DNA of 40,280 bases, taken from contig JAIEOJ010000271.1 of the NCBI GenBank assembly GCA_019750575.1, forward strand, positions 1-40,280, in the 5' to 3' direction. The notes under the pieces are model-generated. The model did not search any database, had not been told where the DNA came from, and saw only the letters and a program-made list of their open reading frames with translations. The stretch comes from Rhodocyclaceae bacterium (GTDB lineage: Bacteria; Pseudomonadota; Gammaproteobacteria; Burkholderiales; Rhodocyclaceae). The number at the start of each line of letters is the position of its first letter. The stretch's first letter is position 1. The position numbers were made by a program, and so were the translations under genes. Below, piece after piece: positions 26,378 through 34,549 of the stretch.

Positions 26378-27423
26378 GCGGCGGGGGCATCCTTGCCACG
26401 CAAGGGGCGCAGGGCGCGGCCGGCCCAATGCCGCAGCGCCGCCTTGAGCCCCTGCCATTGCGACAGATCGAAGGCGATGATGCCGTGGCGCTCGCGCCTG
26501 TGGCTCATCCAGTTCTGCTTGTAGGGCTCGTCGCCGTTCAGGTAGTCCACTTCCGCAACGCGATCAACATCGAGTGCATGCTCGAACATGGCGGCGGTCA
26601 GCACCGTGCCGGCCGAATAGCGCGTCGCGGCCTCGTCGTAAGCCAGCTTGTAGATGCTGGCCACGCCCTTGTGCGTGAGCCAGAGCTGCGCGGCAATTGG
26701 CGTGTCGTCGAGATGCAGCACGCCCAGCCGCAACCAGCCTTCGCGTGCCGCCGTGCGGCACAGATTGGGAATGAAGTCCGCCTGCGGCTCGGGCGATTTC
26801 CAGCTCATGGCACAGACATGTTCAAAGGCTGCAATCGCCGCCTCCAGTCCCGCATCCTCGTGCTGCTGGATGCTGATCCGCCATGCTTTTGGGTCACCTG
26901 CGGCGCGGTCGAGCTTGCCGTAGGCGCGCTGCAGTGTATTGCGCAACTGCGAGGAACGGCTTTGCAGGTAGTCGGCAAAGCTGCGCCCCTCGACATCCAG
27001 ATACCAGTTGCCGAAGCAGTAGTAGTCATCGACCCAGTAACCCGCCTCGGTCAGCACCTGCTTGAGCTGCCCGAACTCGGGCGCGCAGGGATCGAGGGGA
27101 TGCAGGTCCACGCAGGCACGCCCGCACTCCTTGAGGTGGGAGACCAGACCGCCGGGCAGGGCGCCGACGGGGCCGTACAGACTGCTGTAGTAGTTGGACA
27201 GGCCGCGCAGCGTGGCGCCGTCATCGAGCAGCGGCAGGCAGCCCTGTTCGTCTGCGGGCAGCAGCAGCGTATCCAGCTTGCGTACCGCTTCCAGTCCGTG
27301 GGCGTGCAGGTTTTCAAACCAGGGCAGGCTGCAAAACACGCTGCCATGGCCCGAGACGGCATCCAGCGCAGGCCATGCGGCGCGCAAGGCGGCGATATCC
27401 ACGGGGCTGGAGGACAGGGTCAC
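26374..27423 (-). CDS. CelD/FemAB-like GNAT acyltransferase, first gene of the leftward operon
   Basis: 349 residues. The start is GTG at 27423; no ATG lies near it and no strong Shine-Dalgarno is seen, so the start is the least certain of this operon. Features: FCSLPWFENLHAHGLEAV, GLSNYYSSLYGPVG, then the second half SFADYLQSRSSQLRNTLQRAYGKLDRAAG, GVLHLDDTPIAAQLWLTHKGVASIYKLAYDEAATRYSAGTVL and VAEVDYLNGDEPYKQNWMSHRRERHGI. The block D-x-A-x2-YSAGTVL and D-x-N-G-D-E-P-Y-K is typical of the CelD/Acetyltransf_6 group. It is a natural candidate to accept the product of the ligase or decarboxylase and attach it to a sugar. It overlaps the ligase by 4 bp. Confidence 0.83.
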   Translation of the reverse strand: MTLSSSPVDIAALRAAWPALDAVSGHGSVFCSLPWFENLHAHGLEAVRKLDTLLLPADEQGCLPLLDDGATLRGLSNYYSSLYGPVGALPGGLVSHLKECGRACVDLHPLDPCAPEFGQLKQVLTEAGYWVDDYYCFGNWYLDVEGRSFADYLQSRSSQLRNTLQRAYGKLDRAAGDPKAWRISIQQHEDAGLEAAIAAFEHVCAMSWKSPEPQADFIPNLCRTAAREGWLRLGVLHLDDTPIAAQLWLTHKGVASIYKLAYDEAATRYSAGTVLTAAMFEHALDVDRVAEVDYLNGDEPYKQNWMSHRRERHGIIAFDLSQWQGLKAALRHWAGRALRPLRGKDAPAA

Positions 27424-27591
27424 GACAAGGCGGGAGCAGGACCGTTGAAAGATTCAGATGATACCCGCAGCCACCTGCCGCCGCGTGGAAATCTGGGTGT
27501 CGGGGATTTTTACACCAAGGCCCGGACAAGCTTGCCCATACTGTCGTGTCCTTGGATTCAGGGACAGGCCAAGCAGGTATAATCCGCGCAA
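27424..27591 (+). promoter_or_regulatory. Divergent intergenic region between the exosortase locus and housekeeping genes
   Basis: A 168-bp gap separates the GTG of the leftward operon from the ATG of the rightward protease gene. On the plus strand a perfect TATAAT lies at 27578-27583. On the minus strand only a weak TATCAT-type hexamer (27458-27463) is a candidate -10. Short inverted repeats (TGTCC/GGACA and CTTGG/CCAAG) surround 27547-27573. No gene was seen. It is likely the control region of both operons, but operator identity is unknown. Confidence 0.6.
27578..27583 (+). promoter_or_regulatory. Consensus -10 box just before the site-2 protease gene
   Basis: TATAAT, with no convincing -35: the best upstream hexamer, TTGGAT at 27552-27557, is 20 bp away and only partly consensus. 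Transcription would begin about seven bases downstream, near 27590, right at the ATG 27592. The frame cannot extend 5' because TAA (27580-27582) is in frame. This makes the mRNA likely leaderless. Confidence 0.6.
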
Positions 27592-28239
27592 ATGGACAAT
27601 GTAATTCAGGCACTGGCGATCTACGCCTTGCCGGTGATCTTTGCGATCACCTTGCACGAAGCGGCCCACGGTTACGTGGCGCGGCATTTCGGTGATCCGA
27701 CGGCGTGGCAGTTGGGCCGCGTCAGCCTCAATCCGGTGCGGCATATCGATCCGGTCGGGACGATACTGGTGCCCGGCCTGATCCTGCTGTTTTCCGGTGG
27801 TGGTTTCCTGTTTGGTTGGGCCAAGCCGGTGCCGGTGGATTTCGGGCGTCTGCATCATCCCAAGCGCGACATGATCTGGGTCGCTGCAGCGGGACCGGCG
27901 GCGAATCTGGCCATGTTGCTGGGCTGGGCGCTGCTGTACAAGTATGGTGCGAGCAACCCCGAAAGCATTTACGGTGCGGCCATGCAGGCCATGGGGCAGG
28001 CCGGAATTCTCATTAATGCCAGCCTCATGTTGTTGAATTTGCTGCCTTTGCCGCCGCTGGATGGCGGGCGCATCATGGTCGGGCTGTTACCGCACCATCT
28101 GGCGTGGCGTTTTGCCCAAATCGAACGCTTTGGCTTCATTATTCTGCTGGTTTTGCTGTTTACCGGCCTGCTCAATGCGATACTCTTGCCGCTCATGCGG
28201 GTATTGCTGGCCCTGATTCAATCGCTATTCAATCTCTGA
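27592..28239 (+). CDS. Site-2 protease family zinc metalloprotease (M50)
   Basis: 215 residues, polytopic. The zinc-binding HExxH is HEAAH (His22, Glu23, His26), inside the first helix, and the third ligand is in NLLPLPPLDGGRI (Asp157). FGWAKPVPVDFGRL and AAAGPAANLAMLL are other family blocks. It is the short M50 form without PDZ domain, as in many proteobacteria where it sits next to trpS. It cleaves substrates inside the membrane; the substrate is not known. The start has no Shine-Dalgarno and sits directly behind TATAAT. Only 6 bp separate its stop from trpS. Confidence 0.92.
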   Translation: MDNVIQALAIYALPVIFAITLHEAAHGYVARHFGDPTAWQLGRVSLNPVRHIDPVGTILVPGLILLFSGGGFLFGWAKPVPVDFGRLHHPKRDMIWVAAAGPAANLAMLLGWALLYKYGASNPESIYGAAMQAMGQAGILINASLMLLNLLPLPPLDGGRIMVGLLPHHLAWRFAQIERFGFIILLVLLFTGLLNAILLPLMRVLLALIQSLFNL

Positions 28240-28245
28240 CATTTA

Positions 28246-29448
28246 ATGTACGAAGAACGTGTTCTCTCCGGCATGCGTCCGACCGGGCGTCTGCATCTCG
28301 GCCACTATCACGGTGTGCTGAAAAACTGGGTCAAGCTGCAGCACGAGTATCCGTGCCTGTTTTTCGTCGCCGACTGGCACGCGCTCACCACCGGCTATGA
28401 CGATACGGCCGGCATCGAACAGAGCACCTGGGACATGGTGATCGACTGGCTGGCGGCGGGGGTGGATCCTGCGCAGGCGACCATCTTCATCCAGTCCAAG
28501 GTGCCCGAGCATGCCGAACTGCACCTGCTGATGTCGATGATGACGCCGCTGGGCTGGCTCGAACGCGTGCCGACATACAAGGATCAGATCGAGAAACTGA
28601 GCCACAAGGATTTGACCACCTACGGCTTCCTCGGTTATCCGCTGCTGATGAGCGCGGACATTCTGATCTACCGTGCCGACAAGGTGCCGGTGGGCGAGGA
28701 CCAGATTCCGCACATCGAATTCACGCGCGAGCTGGCGCGGCGCTTCAATCACCTCTACGGTCGCGAGCCGGGCTTTGAGGACAAGGCGAAGGAGGCGGTC
28801 AAGAAGCTGGGCGGCAAGCGCGCCAAGCTCTATGAGGAATTGCGCAATCGTTATCAGGAAAAGGGCGACCAGGATGCGATCGAGCAGGGCCATGCGCTGC
28901 TTGACGAAGCGCAGTCGCTTTCGCATGCTGATCGCGAGCGCCTGTTCGGTTATCTCGAGGGCGGCAGCAAGATGATCCTGACCGAACCGAATGCGCTGCT
29001 GACCGAGGCATCCAAGATGCCCGGGCTGGACGGACAGAAGATGTCGAAGTCCTACAACAACACGATTTTCCTGCGCGAGGATCCGGAGTCCATCAGCAAG
29101 AAGATCCGCACCATGCAGACTGATCCGCAGCGCGTGCGCCGCACCGATCCGGGCGATCCGGAAAAGTGTCCGGTGTGGCAACTGCACCAGGTGTACTCGG
29201 GCGATGACGTGAAGGCCTGGGTGCAGCAGGGCTGCCGCAGTGCTGGCATTGGCTGCATTGAATGCAAGCAGCCGGTGATCGAGGGCATGCTGAAGGAGCA
29301 GGAGCCGATGCGCGAGCGTGCCCGCATGTACGAGGAAGATCCGGCGCTGGTACGCAACATCGTCGCCGATGGCTGTGAAAAAGCCAGGAAGATGGCGCAG
29401 GAAACCATGCGCGATGTGCGCGAGGCCATGGGCCTGGGCTTCAACTGA
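28246..29448 (+). CDS. trpS: Tryptophan--tRNA ligase
   Basis: 400 residues, class I synthetase. The HIGH motif is HLGH (residues 17-20) within SGMRPTGRLHLGHY and the KMSKS motif is KMSKS (265-269) in GLDGQKMSKSYNN. EHAELHLLMSMMTPLGWLERVPTYKDQ and the active-site region MSADILIYRADKVPVGEDQIPHIEFTRELARRFN are family blocks. Its length exceeds the 330-340 residues of E. coli TrpS; the extra sequence includes KEAVKKLGGKRAKLYEELRNRYQEKGDQ (about residues 180-215), a form known in beta- and some other proteobacteria. It charges tRNA-Trp in the cytoplasm. The Shine-Dalgarno before ATG 28246 is weak; coupling to the protease gene is likely. Confidence 0.96.
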   Translation: MYEERVLSGMRPTGRLHLGHYHGVLKNWVKLQHEYPCLFFVADWHALTTGYDDTAGIEQSTWDMVIDWLAAGVDPAQATIFIQSKVPEHAELHLLMSMMTPLGWLERVPTYKDQIEKLSHKDLTTYGFLGYPLLMSADILIYRADKVPVGEDQIPHIEFTRELARRFNHLYGREPGFEDKAKEAVKKLGGKRAKLYEELRNRYQEKGDQDAIEQGHALLDEAQSLSHADRERLFGYLEGGSKMILTEPNALLTEASKMPGLDGQKMSKSYNNTIFLREDPESISKKIRTMQTDPQRVRRTDPGDPEKCPVWQLHQVYSGDDVKAWVQQGCRSAGIGCIECKQPVIEGMLKEQEPMRERARMYEEDPALVRNIVADGCEKARKMAQETMRDVREAMGLGFN

Positions 29449-29465
29449 GTCACCGGGTCCAGTCC

Positions 29466-30362
29466 ATGTCCATGGAAACCGTCCTCGCCGATACCGATCC
29501 GCCCGAGCCGCTACCGCCCGGGGTAGCCGCGGTCTTGCCGGCCGAGGAGCCGGTACCGCCGCATCTCGTCAAGGTCTATGGCGAGCGGCTGGAGACCATG
29601 CCCAAGGACCTGTACATTCCGCCGGACGCGCTGGAAGTCATCCTTGAGTCCTTCGAAGGGCCGCTGGACCTGCTGCTCTACCTGATTCGCAAGGCCAATG
29701 TGAATGTGCTCGACATTCCGATGGCGCCGCTGACCAAGCAGTACCTCACCTATGTCGAGGCCATGCGCAAGCGCAACCTCGAACTGGCGGCCGAGTATCT
29801 GCTGATGGCGGCGATGCTGATCGAGATCAAGTCGCGCATGTTGCTGCCGCGCCTGCCCAAGAACGAGGAGGGCGAGGTCGAGGATCCGCGCGCGGAACTG
29901 GTGCGTCGCCTGGTCGAATACGAGAAGATGAAGGCCGCCGCCGCCAGGATCGATGCGCTGCCGCAGGCCGGTCGCGATTACGAGTGGATTTCGGTGTGGG
30001 TCACCGAAGACGTGATCGAGGCCCAGCCCGAGGTCAATCTGCACGACCTGCAGGTGGCCTGGCTGGCGCTGATGAAGCAGGCCAAGGTCACGCAGCACCA
30101 CAAGATCAAGCGCGAGGAGTTGTCGGTGCGCGAGTACATGACCAACATCCTGCGCAATCTCGCGGGCAAGGGTTATGTGGTGTTCGAGAGCCTGTTTGAC
30201 GTAAGTGCAGGCGCGCCCCAACTGGTGGTCAGCTTTCTCGCCGTGCTGGAGCTGGCGCGCGAGTCGCTGATCGAGATCACGCAGAACGAGGCGCTTGCGC
30301 CTATCTATGTAAGGCTGCCCGAGATAGGGACCGAGACCGATGCTGCAACTGTACAAGCCTGA
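29466..30362 (+). CDS. scpA: Segregation and condensation protein A
   Basis: 298 residues. The core [32 protein letters not shown] and [25 protein letters not shown] are the ScpA (kleisin) N-terminal domain that binds the SMC neck. [28 protein letters not shown] is the C-terminal winged-helix segment that binds the SMC head. An N-terminal extension of about 55 residues, rich in Pro and acidic residues, precedes the domain; a second ATG at 29472 is possible. With ScpB it forms the condensin complex with SMC for chromosome segregation. Its end overlaps scpB by 23 bp. Confidence 0.95.
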   Translation: MSMETVLADTDPPEPLPPGVAAVLPAEEPVPPHLVKVYGERLETMPKDLYIPPDALEVILESFEGPLDLLLYLIRKANVNVLDIPMAPLTKQYLTYVEAMRKRNLELAAEYLLMAAMLIEIKSRMLLPRLPKNEEGEVEDPRAELVRRLVEYEKMKAAAARIDALPQAGRDYEWISVWVTEDVIEAQPEVNLHDLQVAWLALMKQAKVTQHHKIKREELSVREYMTNILRNLAGKGYVVFESLFDVSAGAPQLVVSFLAVLELARESLIEITQNEALAPIYVRLPEIGTETDAATVQA

Positions 30363-31011
30363 AGATTACAAGCGCGTACTCGAAGCCGCGCTGCTCGCCA
30401 CCAGCGAGCCCATGACCCTGACCGACCTGAAAAAGCTCTTCGACGAGCAGTTCGACGACGAGACCTGGCGCACCCTGCTCGACGATTTGCGCCGTGACTG
30501 GTCACAAAGGGGCGTAGAACTGGTACAGTTGGCGACCGGCTGGCGTTTCCAGACCAAGCCTGAATATCAGGCCTATATTGATCGGCTCAAGACCGAAAAA
30601 GCACCGAAGTACTCGCGTGCGGTCATGGAAACCCTGGCAATCATCGCCTACCGTCAGCCGGTAACCCGTGGCGACATCGAAGACATACGCGGCGTCGCCG
30701 TATCACCCAATATATTGAAAACCCTGGAAGGACGCGGCTGGATTGATGCTGTGGGCCATCGCGATGCGCCCGGCCGTCCCGCACTCTACGCCACCACGCG
30801 TTCCTTCCTCGATGACCTGGGCCTTCGCAGTCTGGCTGAGCTTCCGCCGCTGACCGAGATCGAAGGAATGATGGATCTGGTCGATGCCGCGCCCCAGCTC
30901 CAGGCCAGGGCCGAAGTGGCCGCAGGTCCTGTCGAACCCGAGTCACCAACCGAATCAGCAACCGAAGGGATGATGGATCTTGCCGAATCCGCGTCGCAAC
31001 AGCAGCAATAA
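30340..31011 (+). CDS. scpB: Segregation and condensation protein B
   Basis: 223 residues from ATG 30340, inside the end of scpA (23-bp overlap), which suggests translational coupling. The tandem winged-helix domain is clear: [97 protein letters not shown] and [27 protein letters not shown]. ScpB dimers regulate ScpA-SMC. The C-terminal tail (after about residue 170) has EGMMDL twice (about 175-180 and 209-214) and ends in Gln repeats; it is probably disordered. The end overlaps the start of rluB. Confidence 0.95.
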   Translation: MLQLYKPEDYKRVLEAALLATSEPMTLTDLKKLFDEQFDDETWRTLLDDLRRDWSQRGVELVQLATGWRFQTKPEYQAYIDRLKTEKAPKYSRAVMETLAIIAYRQPVTRGDIEDIRGVAVSPNILKTLEGRGWIDAVGHRDAPGRPALYATTRSFLDDLGLRSLAELPPLTEIEGMMDLVDAAPQLQARAEVAAGPVEPESPTESATEGMMDLAESASQQQQ

Positions 31012-32341
31012 AAATACTCCGTTCCGTGCCGCCGGCACTCAGTCGCAGGGCGCTCAGCCCGGCCGTCGTGGTGCCAGCCGCTTCAACAAGCCGGGTAGCG
31101 GGCAGGGCGGCGGTGGCCGCAACATGCTGGTTACCGATCCCGAACCGAAACTGCACAAGGCCCTGGCCGATGCCGGCCTCGGTTCGCGTCGCGAACTCGA
31201 GGACTGGATCATCGCCGGCCGCGTCAGCGTCAATGGCATGCCGGCCCATGTGGGTCAGCGCATCGGACCGGAAGACAAGATTCGCGTCAATGGCAAGCTG
31301 ATCCAGCTGCGCTTTGCGCAAGGCCGCCTGCCGCGCGTGCTGATCTATCACAAGCCGGAAGGCGAAATCGTCTCGCGTGACGACCCGGAGGGCCGCCCCA
31401 GCGTGTTCGACAAGCTGCCGCGCTTGAAGGCCGGCCGCTGGATTACCGTCGGTCGTCTCGACTTCAATTCCTGCGGTCTGCTGGTCGTCACCAACAATGG
31501 TGATCTGGCCAACCGCATGATGCATCCGCGCTACGAGCTGGAGCGCGAGTATGCCGTGCGCATCCTCGGTGAGCTGACGGACGAGCAGAAGCAGCAATTG
31601 CTCGATGGCGTCATGCTGGAAGACGGCCCGGCCAAGTTCAACAGCCTGATCGACAGGGGCGGCGAAGGCAGTAACCACTGGTATCACGTGACCCTGAACG
31701 AAGGCCGCAACCGCGAGGTGCGCCGCATGTTCGAAGCCATCGGCCTGACCGTGAGCCGCCTGATGCGCGTGCGCTACGGCCCGATCAGCCTGCCGCCGCG
31801 CCTGAAGCGCGGCCAGTGTCGTGATCTGGAACCCCAGGAACTGGAACAGCTGATGGAATGGGCGCGCAGCCTGCCCGAACCCGAGCCGCACGAATTGGAC
31901 GACGACGACATGCCGCTACTGGAAACCAGCGACGACGAGCATGAAGAAGGCGATATCAACGGCAATGTGATCGGCGGCATCAGCGAACATCAGAGCCAGG
32001 AACCGGGCCGGGGCGCCAGAAGCAAGCCGCAACGCCAGGGCAAGGGCGGCCAGCAGGGGCGTCCGCAAGGTGGTCAGGGTGGTCAAGGCAGGGGGCCGCA
32101 GGGCCAGTCGGGGCAGCCAGGCCAGGGCCAGCCCGGGCAGGGCGCCAAGAAGCGTCGCCCCAAGCGCCTGCCACGTCCGCAACCGGCGGGTGGCGAAGGT
32201 GCTGGCGAAGCGGTCGCGGCAGCGCCCCGGGGGGGTACGCCGGAAGGCGGCGAAGCCAGGCCGGCCGGCAACAAGCCGCGCAATCGCCGGCGTCGTTTCG
32301 GGGCGCGCAAGAAGCCGGAGTCTGCCGGACAGACGGAGTAA
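30980..32341 (+). CDS. rluB: 23S rRNA pseudouridine synthase RluB-like, with long low-complexity tails
   Basis: 453 residues if the TTG at 30980 is the start; it lies inside scpB (32-bp overlap) with GAAGGGATGATGG just upstream, and an in-frame stop at 30971-30973 blocks any longer form. The next in-frame start is ATG 31124 (residue 49), giving a 405-residue form. The S4 domain (about residues 57-105, [21 protein letters not shown]) precedes the RsuA/RluB catalytic domain with [17 protein letters not shown] (Asp161) and [15 protein letters not shown]. RluB modifies U2605 of 23S rRNA in E. coli. After about residue 310 the tail turns acidic, then Gln/Gly-rich and finally Arg/Pro/Lys-rich, typical of disordered RNA-binding extensions in betaproteobacterial RluB. 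Confidence 0.88.
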   Translation: MPNPRRNSSNKNTPFRAAGTQSQGAQPGRRGASRFNKPGSGQGGGGRNMLVTDPEPKLHKALADAGLGSRRELEDWIIAGRVSVNGMPAHVGQRIGPEDKIRVNGKLIQLRFAQGRLPRVLIYHKPEGEIVSRDDPEGRPSVFDKLPRLKAGRWITVGRLDFNSCGLLVVTNNGDLANRMMHPRYELEREYAVRILGELTDEQKQQLLDGVMLEDGPAKFNSLIDRGGEGSNHWYHVTLNEGRNREVRRMFEAIGLTVSRLMRVRYGPISLPPRLKRGQCRDLEPQELEQLMEWARSLPEPEPHELDDDDMPLLETSDDEHEEGDINGNVIGGISEHQSQEPGRGARSKPQRQGKGGQQGRPQGGQGGQGRGPQGQSGQPGQGQPGQGAKKRRPKRLPRPQPAGGEGAGEAVAAAPRGGTPEGGEARPAGNKPRNRRRRFGARKKPESAGQTE

Positions 32342-32397
32342 GCCGGCAAGTGGCCGTGGCGCGCATGCAAGTAAATGCGGCCGGGGCGGGCACAGGA

Positions 32398-32427
32398 TTG
32401 TGAAACAGGCCGTGGCTCTGCTATAAT
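32398..32427 (+). promoter_or_regulatory. Sigma70-type promoter before rimP
   Basis: TTGTGA (32398-32403), an 18-bp spacer, then TATAAT (32422-32427) with TG one base before it, an extended -10. Transcription should start near 32434, about 150 bases before rimP. It is the best promoter in this gap and the likely main promoter of rimP-nusA-infB. Confidence 0.75.
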
Positions 32428-32433
32428 CTTGCA

Positions 32434-32583
32434 CTTTCCACGGCATTGCTGCTTACCAATGCCGCATGTCTCGAGATCATCCGGGACGTGGCCTCAGAAT
32501 CAATAAAAAATGGGCATCAGGCCCATTTTTTGTTTTGTGCGAACGGATTTGTACGGCGCCGACAGAAATAGCGCAGGGATTAC
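32434..32583 (+). promoter_or_regulatory. rimP leader RNA with hairpin and internal terminator
   Basis: The predicted leader has a perfect 8-bp hairpin, CGGCATTG (32441-32448) with CAATGCCG (32457-32464), loop of 8. A self-complementary TCTCGAGA follows at 32469-32476. Then comes the strong terminator at 32505-32531, about 50 bases before the rimP ATG. Nothing in it looks like a gene or tRNA. It may be an attenuator or release a roughly 100-nt RNA. A rimP leader motif is known from comparative work in some Gammaproteobacteria; whether this is the same class was not tested. Confidence 0.55.
32505..32535. terminator. Strong intrinsic terminator in the rimP leader
   Basis: An 11-bp perfect stem, AAAAAATGGGC (32505-32515) with GCCCATTTTTT (32521-32531), loop ATCAG, then GTTTT. 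The A-run on one side and T-run on the other make it bidirectional. It may end transcripts from rluB and also stop the leader transcript before rimP. Confidence 0.85.
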
Positions 32584-33012
32584 ATGCAACTGGTTGAATT
32601 GATTGAACAGACGGTGACCGGATTGGGTTACGAACTCGTGGACTTCGAGACAAGTCCGCGTGCGCGCCTGTTGACGGTCTTCATCGACAAGCCCGAGGGC
32701 ATCACGGTCGATGATTGCGCGACCGTCAGCAATCAGCTGTCGCGCGTGTTCACCGTCGAGAACATTGATTTCGATCGTCTTGAAGTGTCGTCGCCCGGTC
32801 TTGACCGGCCGCTCAAGAAGCTCGGTGATTTCGAGCGTTTTGCCGGTCAGCAGGTCAACATCCGCCTGCGCGTGGCAGTCGAGAACCAAAGGAATTTTAC
32901 CGGGACCCTGCTCGGGGTCCGCGAGGGTCGCGTGTGTCTGGACACGGAAAAGGGCGAGCTGGTGGTAGCCCTTGAAGAGCTGGACAAGGCGCGCCTGGTA
33001 CCCCAGTTTTAA
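32584..33012 (+). CDS. rimP: Ribosome maturation factor RimP
   Basis: 142 residues; E. coli RimP is about 150. MQLVELIEQTVTGLGYELVDFETSPRARLLTVFIDKPEGITVDDCATVSNQLSRVF and LEVSSPGLDRPLKKLGDFERFAGQQVNIRLR are the two blocks of the family, the second being the diagnostic VSSPGLDRPL. It assists assembly of the 30S subunit. GCAGGGA lies a few bases before ATG 32584. It is the first gene of the rimP-nusA-infB operon, and expression may depend on passage through the terminator at 32505-32531. Confidence 0.96.
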   Translation: MQLVELIEQTVTGLGYELVDFETSPRARLLTVFIDKPEGITVDDCATVSNQLSRVFTVENIDFDRLEVSSPGLDRPLKKLGDFERFAGQQVNIRLRVAVENQRNFTGTLLGVREGRVCLDTEKGELVVALEELDKARLVPQF

Positions 33013-33047
33013 AAAATAGCGGATAGAAGAATTCGGAGGAATACTGA

Positions 33048-34529
33048 ATGAGTCGCGAATTGCTGTTGCTGGTCGATGCACTGGCACGTGAAAAGAATGT
33101 GCCAAAGGAAGTGGTCTTCATTGCACTGGAGATGGCGCTCGCCTCGGCGACCAAGAAGCGCATTCATGATGACGCCGATGTGCGTGTCGAGATCGACCGC
33201 GAAACCGGCGACTACGAAGCCTATCGCCGCTGGCATGTGCTGCTCGACGCCGATGTCGAGAATGATGAAAACCAGGTCGGCCTGATTGATGCCAAGGAAC
33301 AGCTGCCGGATGTGCAGGTGGACGACTACATCGAGGAAAGCCTCGAGCCGGTCGACTTCGGCCGTATCGGCGCCCAGGCCGCCAAGCAGGTGATCCTGCA
33401 GAAGATTCGCGACGCCGAGCGCGAGCAGGTGCTGAATGACTTCCTTGAGCGCAAGGAAAAGCTGGTGACGGGTACTGTCAAGCGCATGGAGCGCGGCAAT
33501 GCCATCATCGAAGCCGGCCGCATCGAAGCGCTGCTGCCGCGCGACCAGATGATCCCCAAGGAAAATCTGCGTCCGGGCGACCGCGTTCGTGCCTATCTGC
33601 TGAAGGTGGATCGCCAGGCGCGCGGACCGCAGCTGATCCTGTCGCGTACGGCGCCCGAATTCATCATCGAACTGTTCCGTCTCGAAGTGCCGGAAATCGA
33701 GGATGAGCTGCTCGAAATCAAGTCGGCCGCCCGCGACCCCGGCATCCGCGCCAAGATCGCCGTCAAGTCGAACGACCAGCGCATCGATCCGATCGGTACC
33801 TGTGTCGGCATGCGCGGTTCGCGCGTCACCGCAGTGACCAACGAGCTGGCGGGCGAACGCGTCGACATCATCCTGTGGTCGCCGGAACCGGCTCAATTCG
33901 TGATCGGCGCCCTGGCGCCGGCCGAAGTGGCCAGCATCGTCGTGGACGAAGACAAGCACAGCATGGACGTTGTCGTGGACGAGGCCAATCTCGCCATCGC
34001 CATCGGTCGCAGCGGTCAAAACGTACGTCTGGCGTCGGAGTTGACCGGCTGGCAGATCAACCTGATGACGGTCGAGCAGTCGGCCGAGCGTCAGGAGGTC
34101 GAAGCCGGTGCGATTCGCGCCGTGTTCATGGAAAAGCTGGACGTCGATGAGGAAGTTGCCGACATCCTGATCGCCGAGGGTTTCTCGACCCTGGAAGAAG
34201 TGGCCTACGTGCCGCTGGCCGAAATGCTGGAAATCGATGCCTTCGACGAAGCCACCGTGAACGAGCTGCGTGACCGCGCCCGTAACGTGCTTCTGACTGA
34301 AGCGATCAGCGACGAAGAGCAGCTGGAAGGCGTGGAAGAAGCCATGCTCAATCTCGATGGCATGGACAAGAGCCTGGCCGCCAAGCTGTCACGCGGCGGC
34401 ATCAAGAATCGTGACGACCTCGCTGATCTGGCCGTGGACGAGTTGACCGAAATGACGGGCATAGACGAAGAGCGCGCCAAGGCGCTGATTACCAAGGCGC
34501 GCGCGCACTGGTTCACGGGAGAGGCGTAA
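33048..34529 (+). CDS. nusA: Transcription termination/antitermination protein NusA
   Basis: 493 residues, matching the E. coli length. Domains in order: N-terminal RNA polymerase-binding domain (1 to about 125), S1 (about 135-200, [30 protein letters not shown]), KH1/KH2 (about 205-345, [31 protein letters not shown] and [19 protein letters not shown]), then two acidic repeats (about 355-490, with [26 protein letters not shown]). The presence of acidic repeats is typical of Proteobacteria. It binds RNA polymerase and nascent RNA to modulate pausing and termination; it could act on the terminator in its own operon leader (inference). GGAGGA lies seven bases before ATG 33048. Confidence 0.97.
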   Translation: MSRELLLLVDALAREKNVPKEVVFIALEMALASATKKRIHDDADVRVEIDRETGDYEAYRRWHVLLDADVENDENQVGLIDAKEQLPDVQVDDYIEESLEPVDFGRIGAQAAKQVILQKIRDAEREQVLNDFLERKEKLVTGTVKRMERGNAIIEAGRIEALLPRDQMIPKENLRPGDRVRAYLLKVDRQARGPQLILSRTAPEFIIELFRLEVPEIEDELLEIKSAARDPGIRAKIAVKSNDQRIDPIGTCVGMRGSRVTAVTNELAGERVDIILWSPEPAQFVIGALAPAEVASIVVDEDKHSMDVVVDEANLAIAIGRSGQNVRLASELTGWQINLMTVEQSAERQEVEAGAIRAVFMEKLDVDEEVADILIAEGFSTLEEVAYVPLAEMLEIDAFDEATVNELRDRARNVLLTEAISDEEQLEGVEEAMLNLDGMDKSLAAKLSRGGIKNRDDLADLAVDELTEMTGIDEERAKALITKARAHWFTGEA

Positions 34530-34549
34530 GCCCGGGGGGAAGTTAATAC

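Noticed and set aside
32342-32397. Possible terminator directly after rluB (GGCCG/CGGCC inverted repeat)
   Set aside because: The loop is long and no T-run follows; the real terminator is at 32505-32531.
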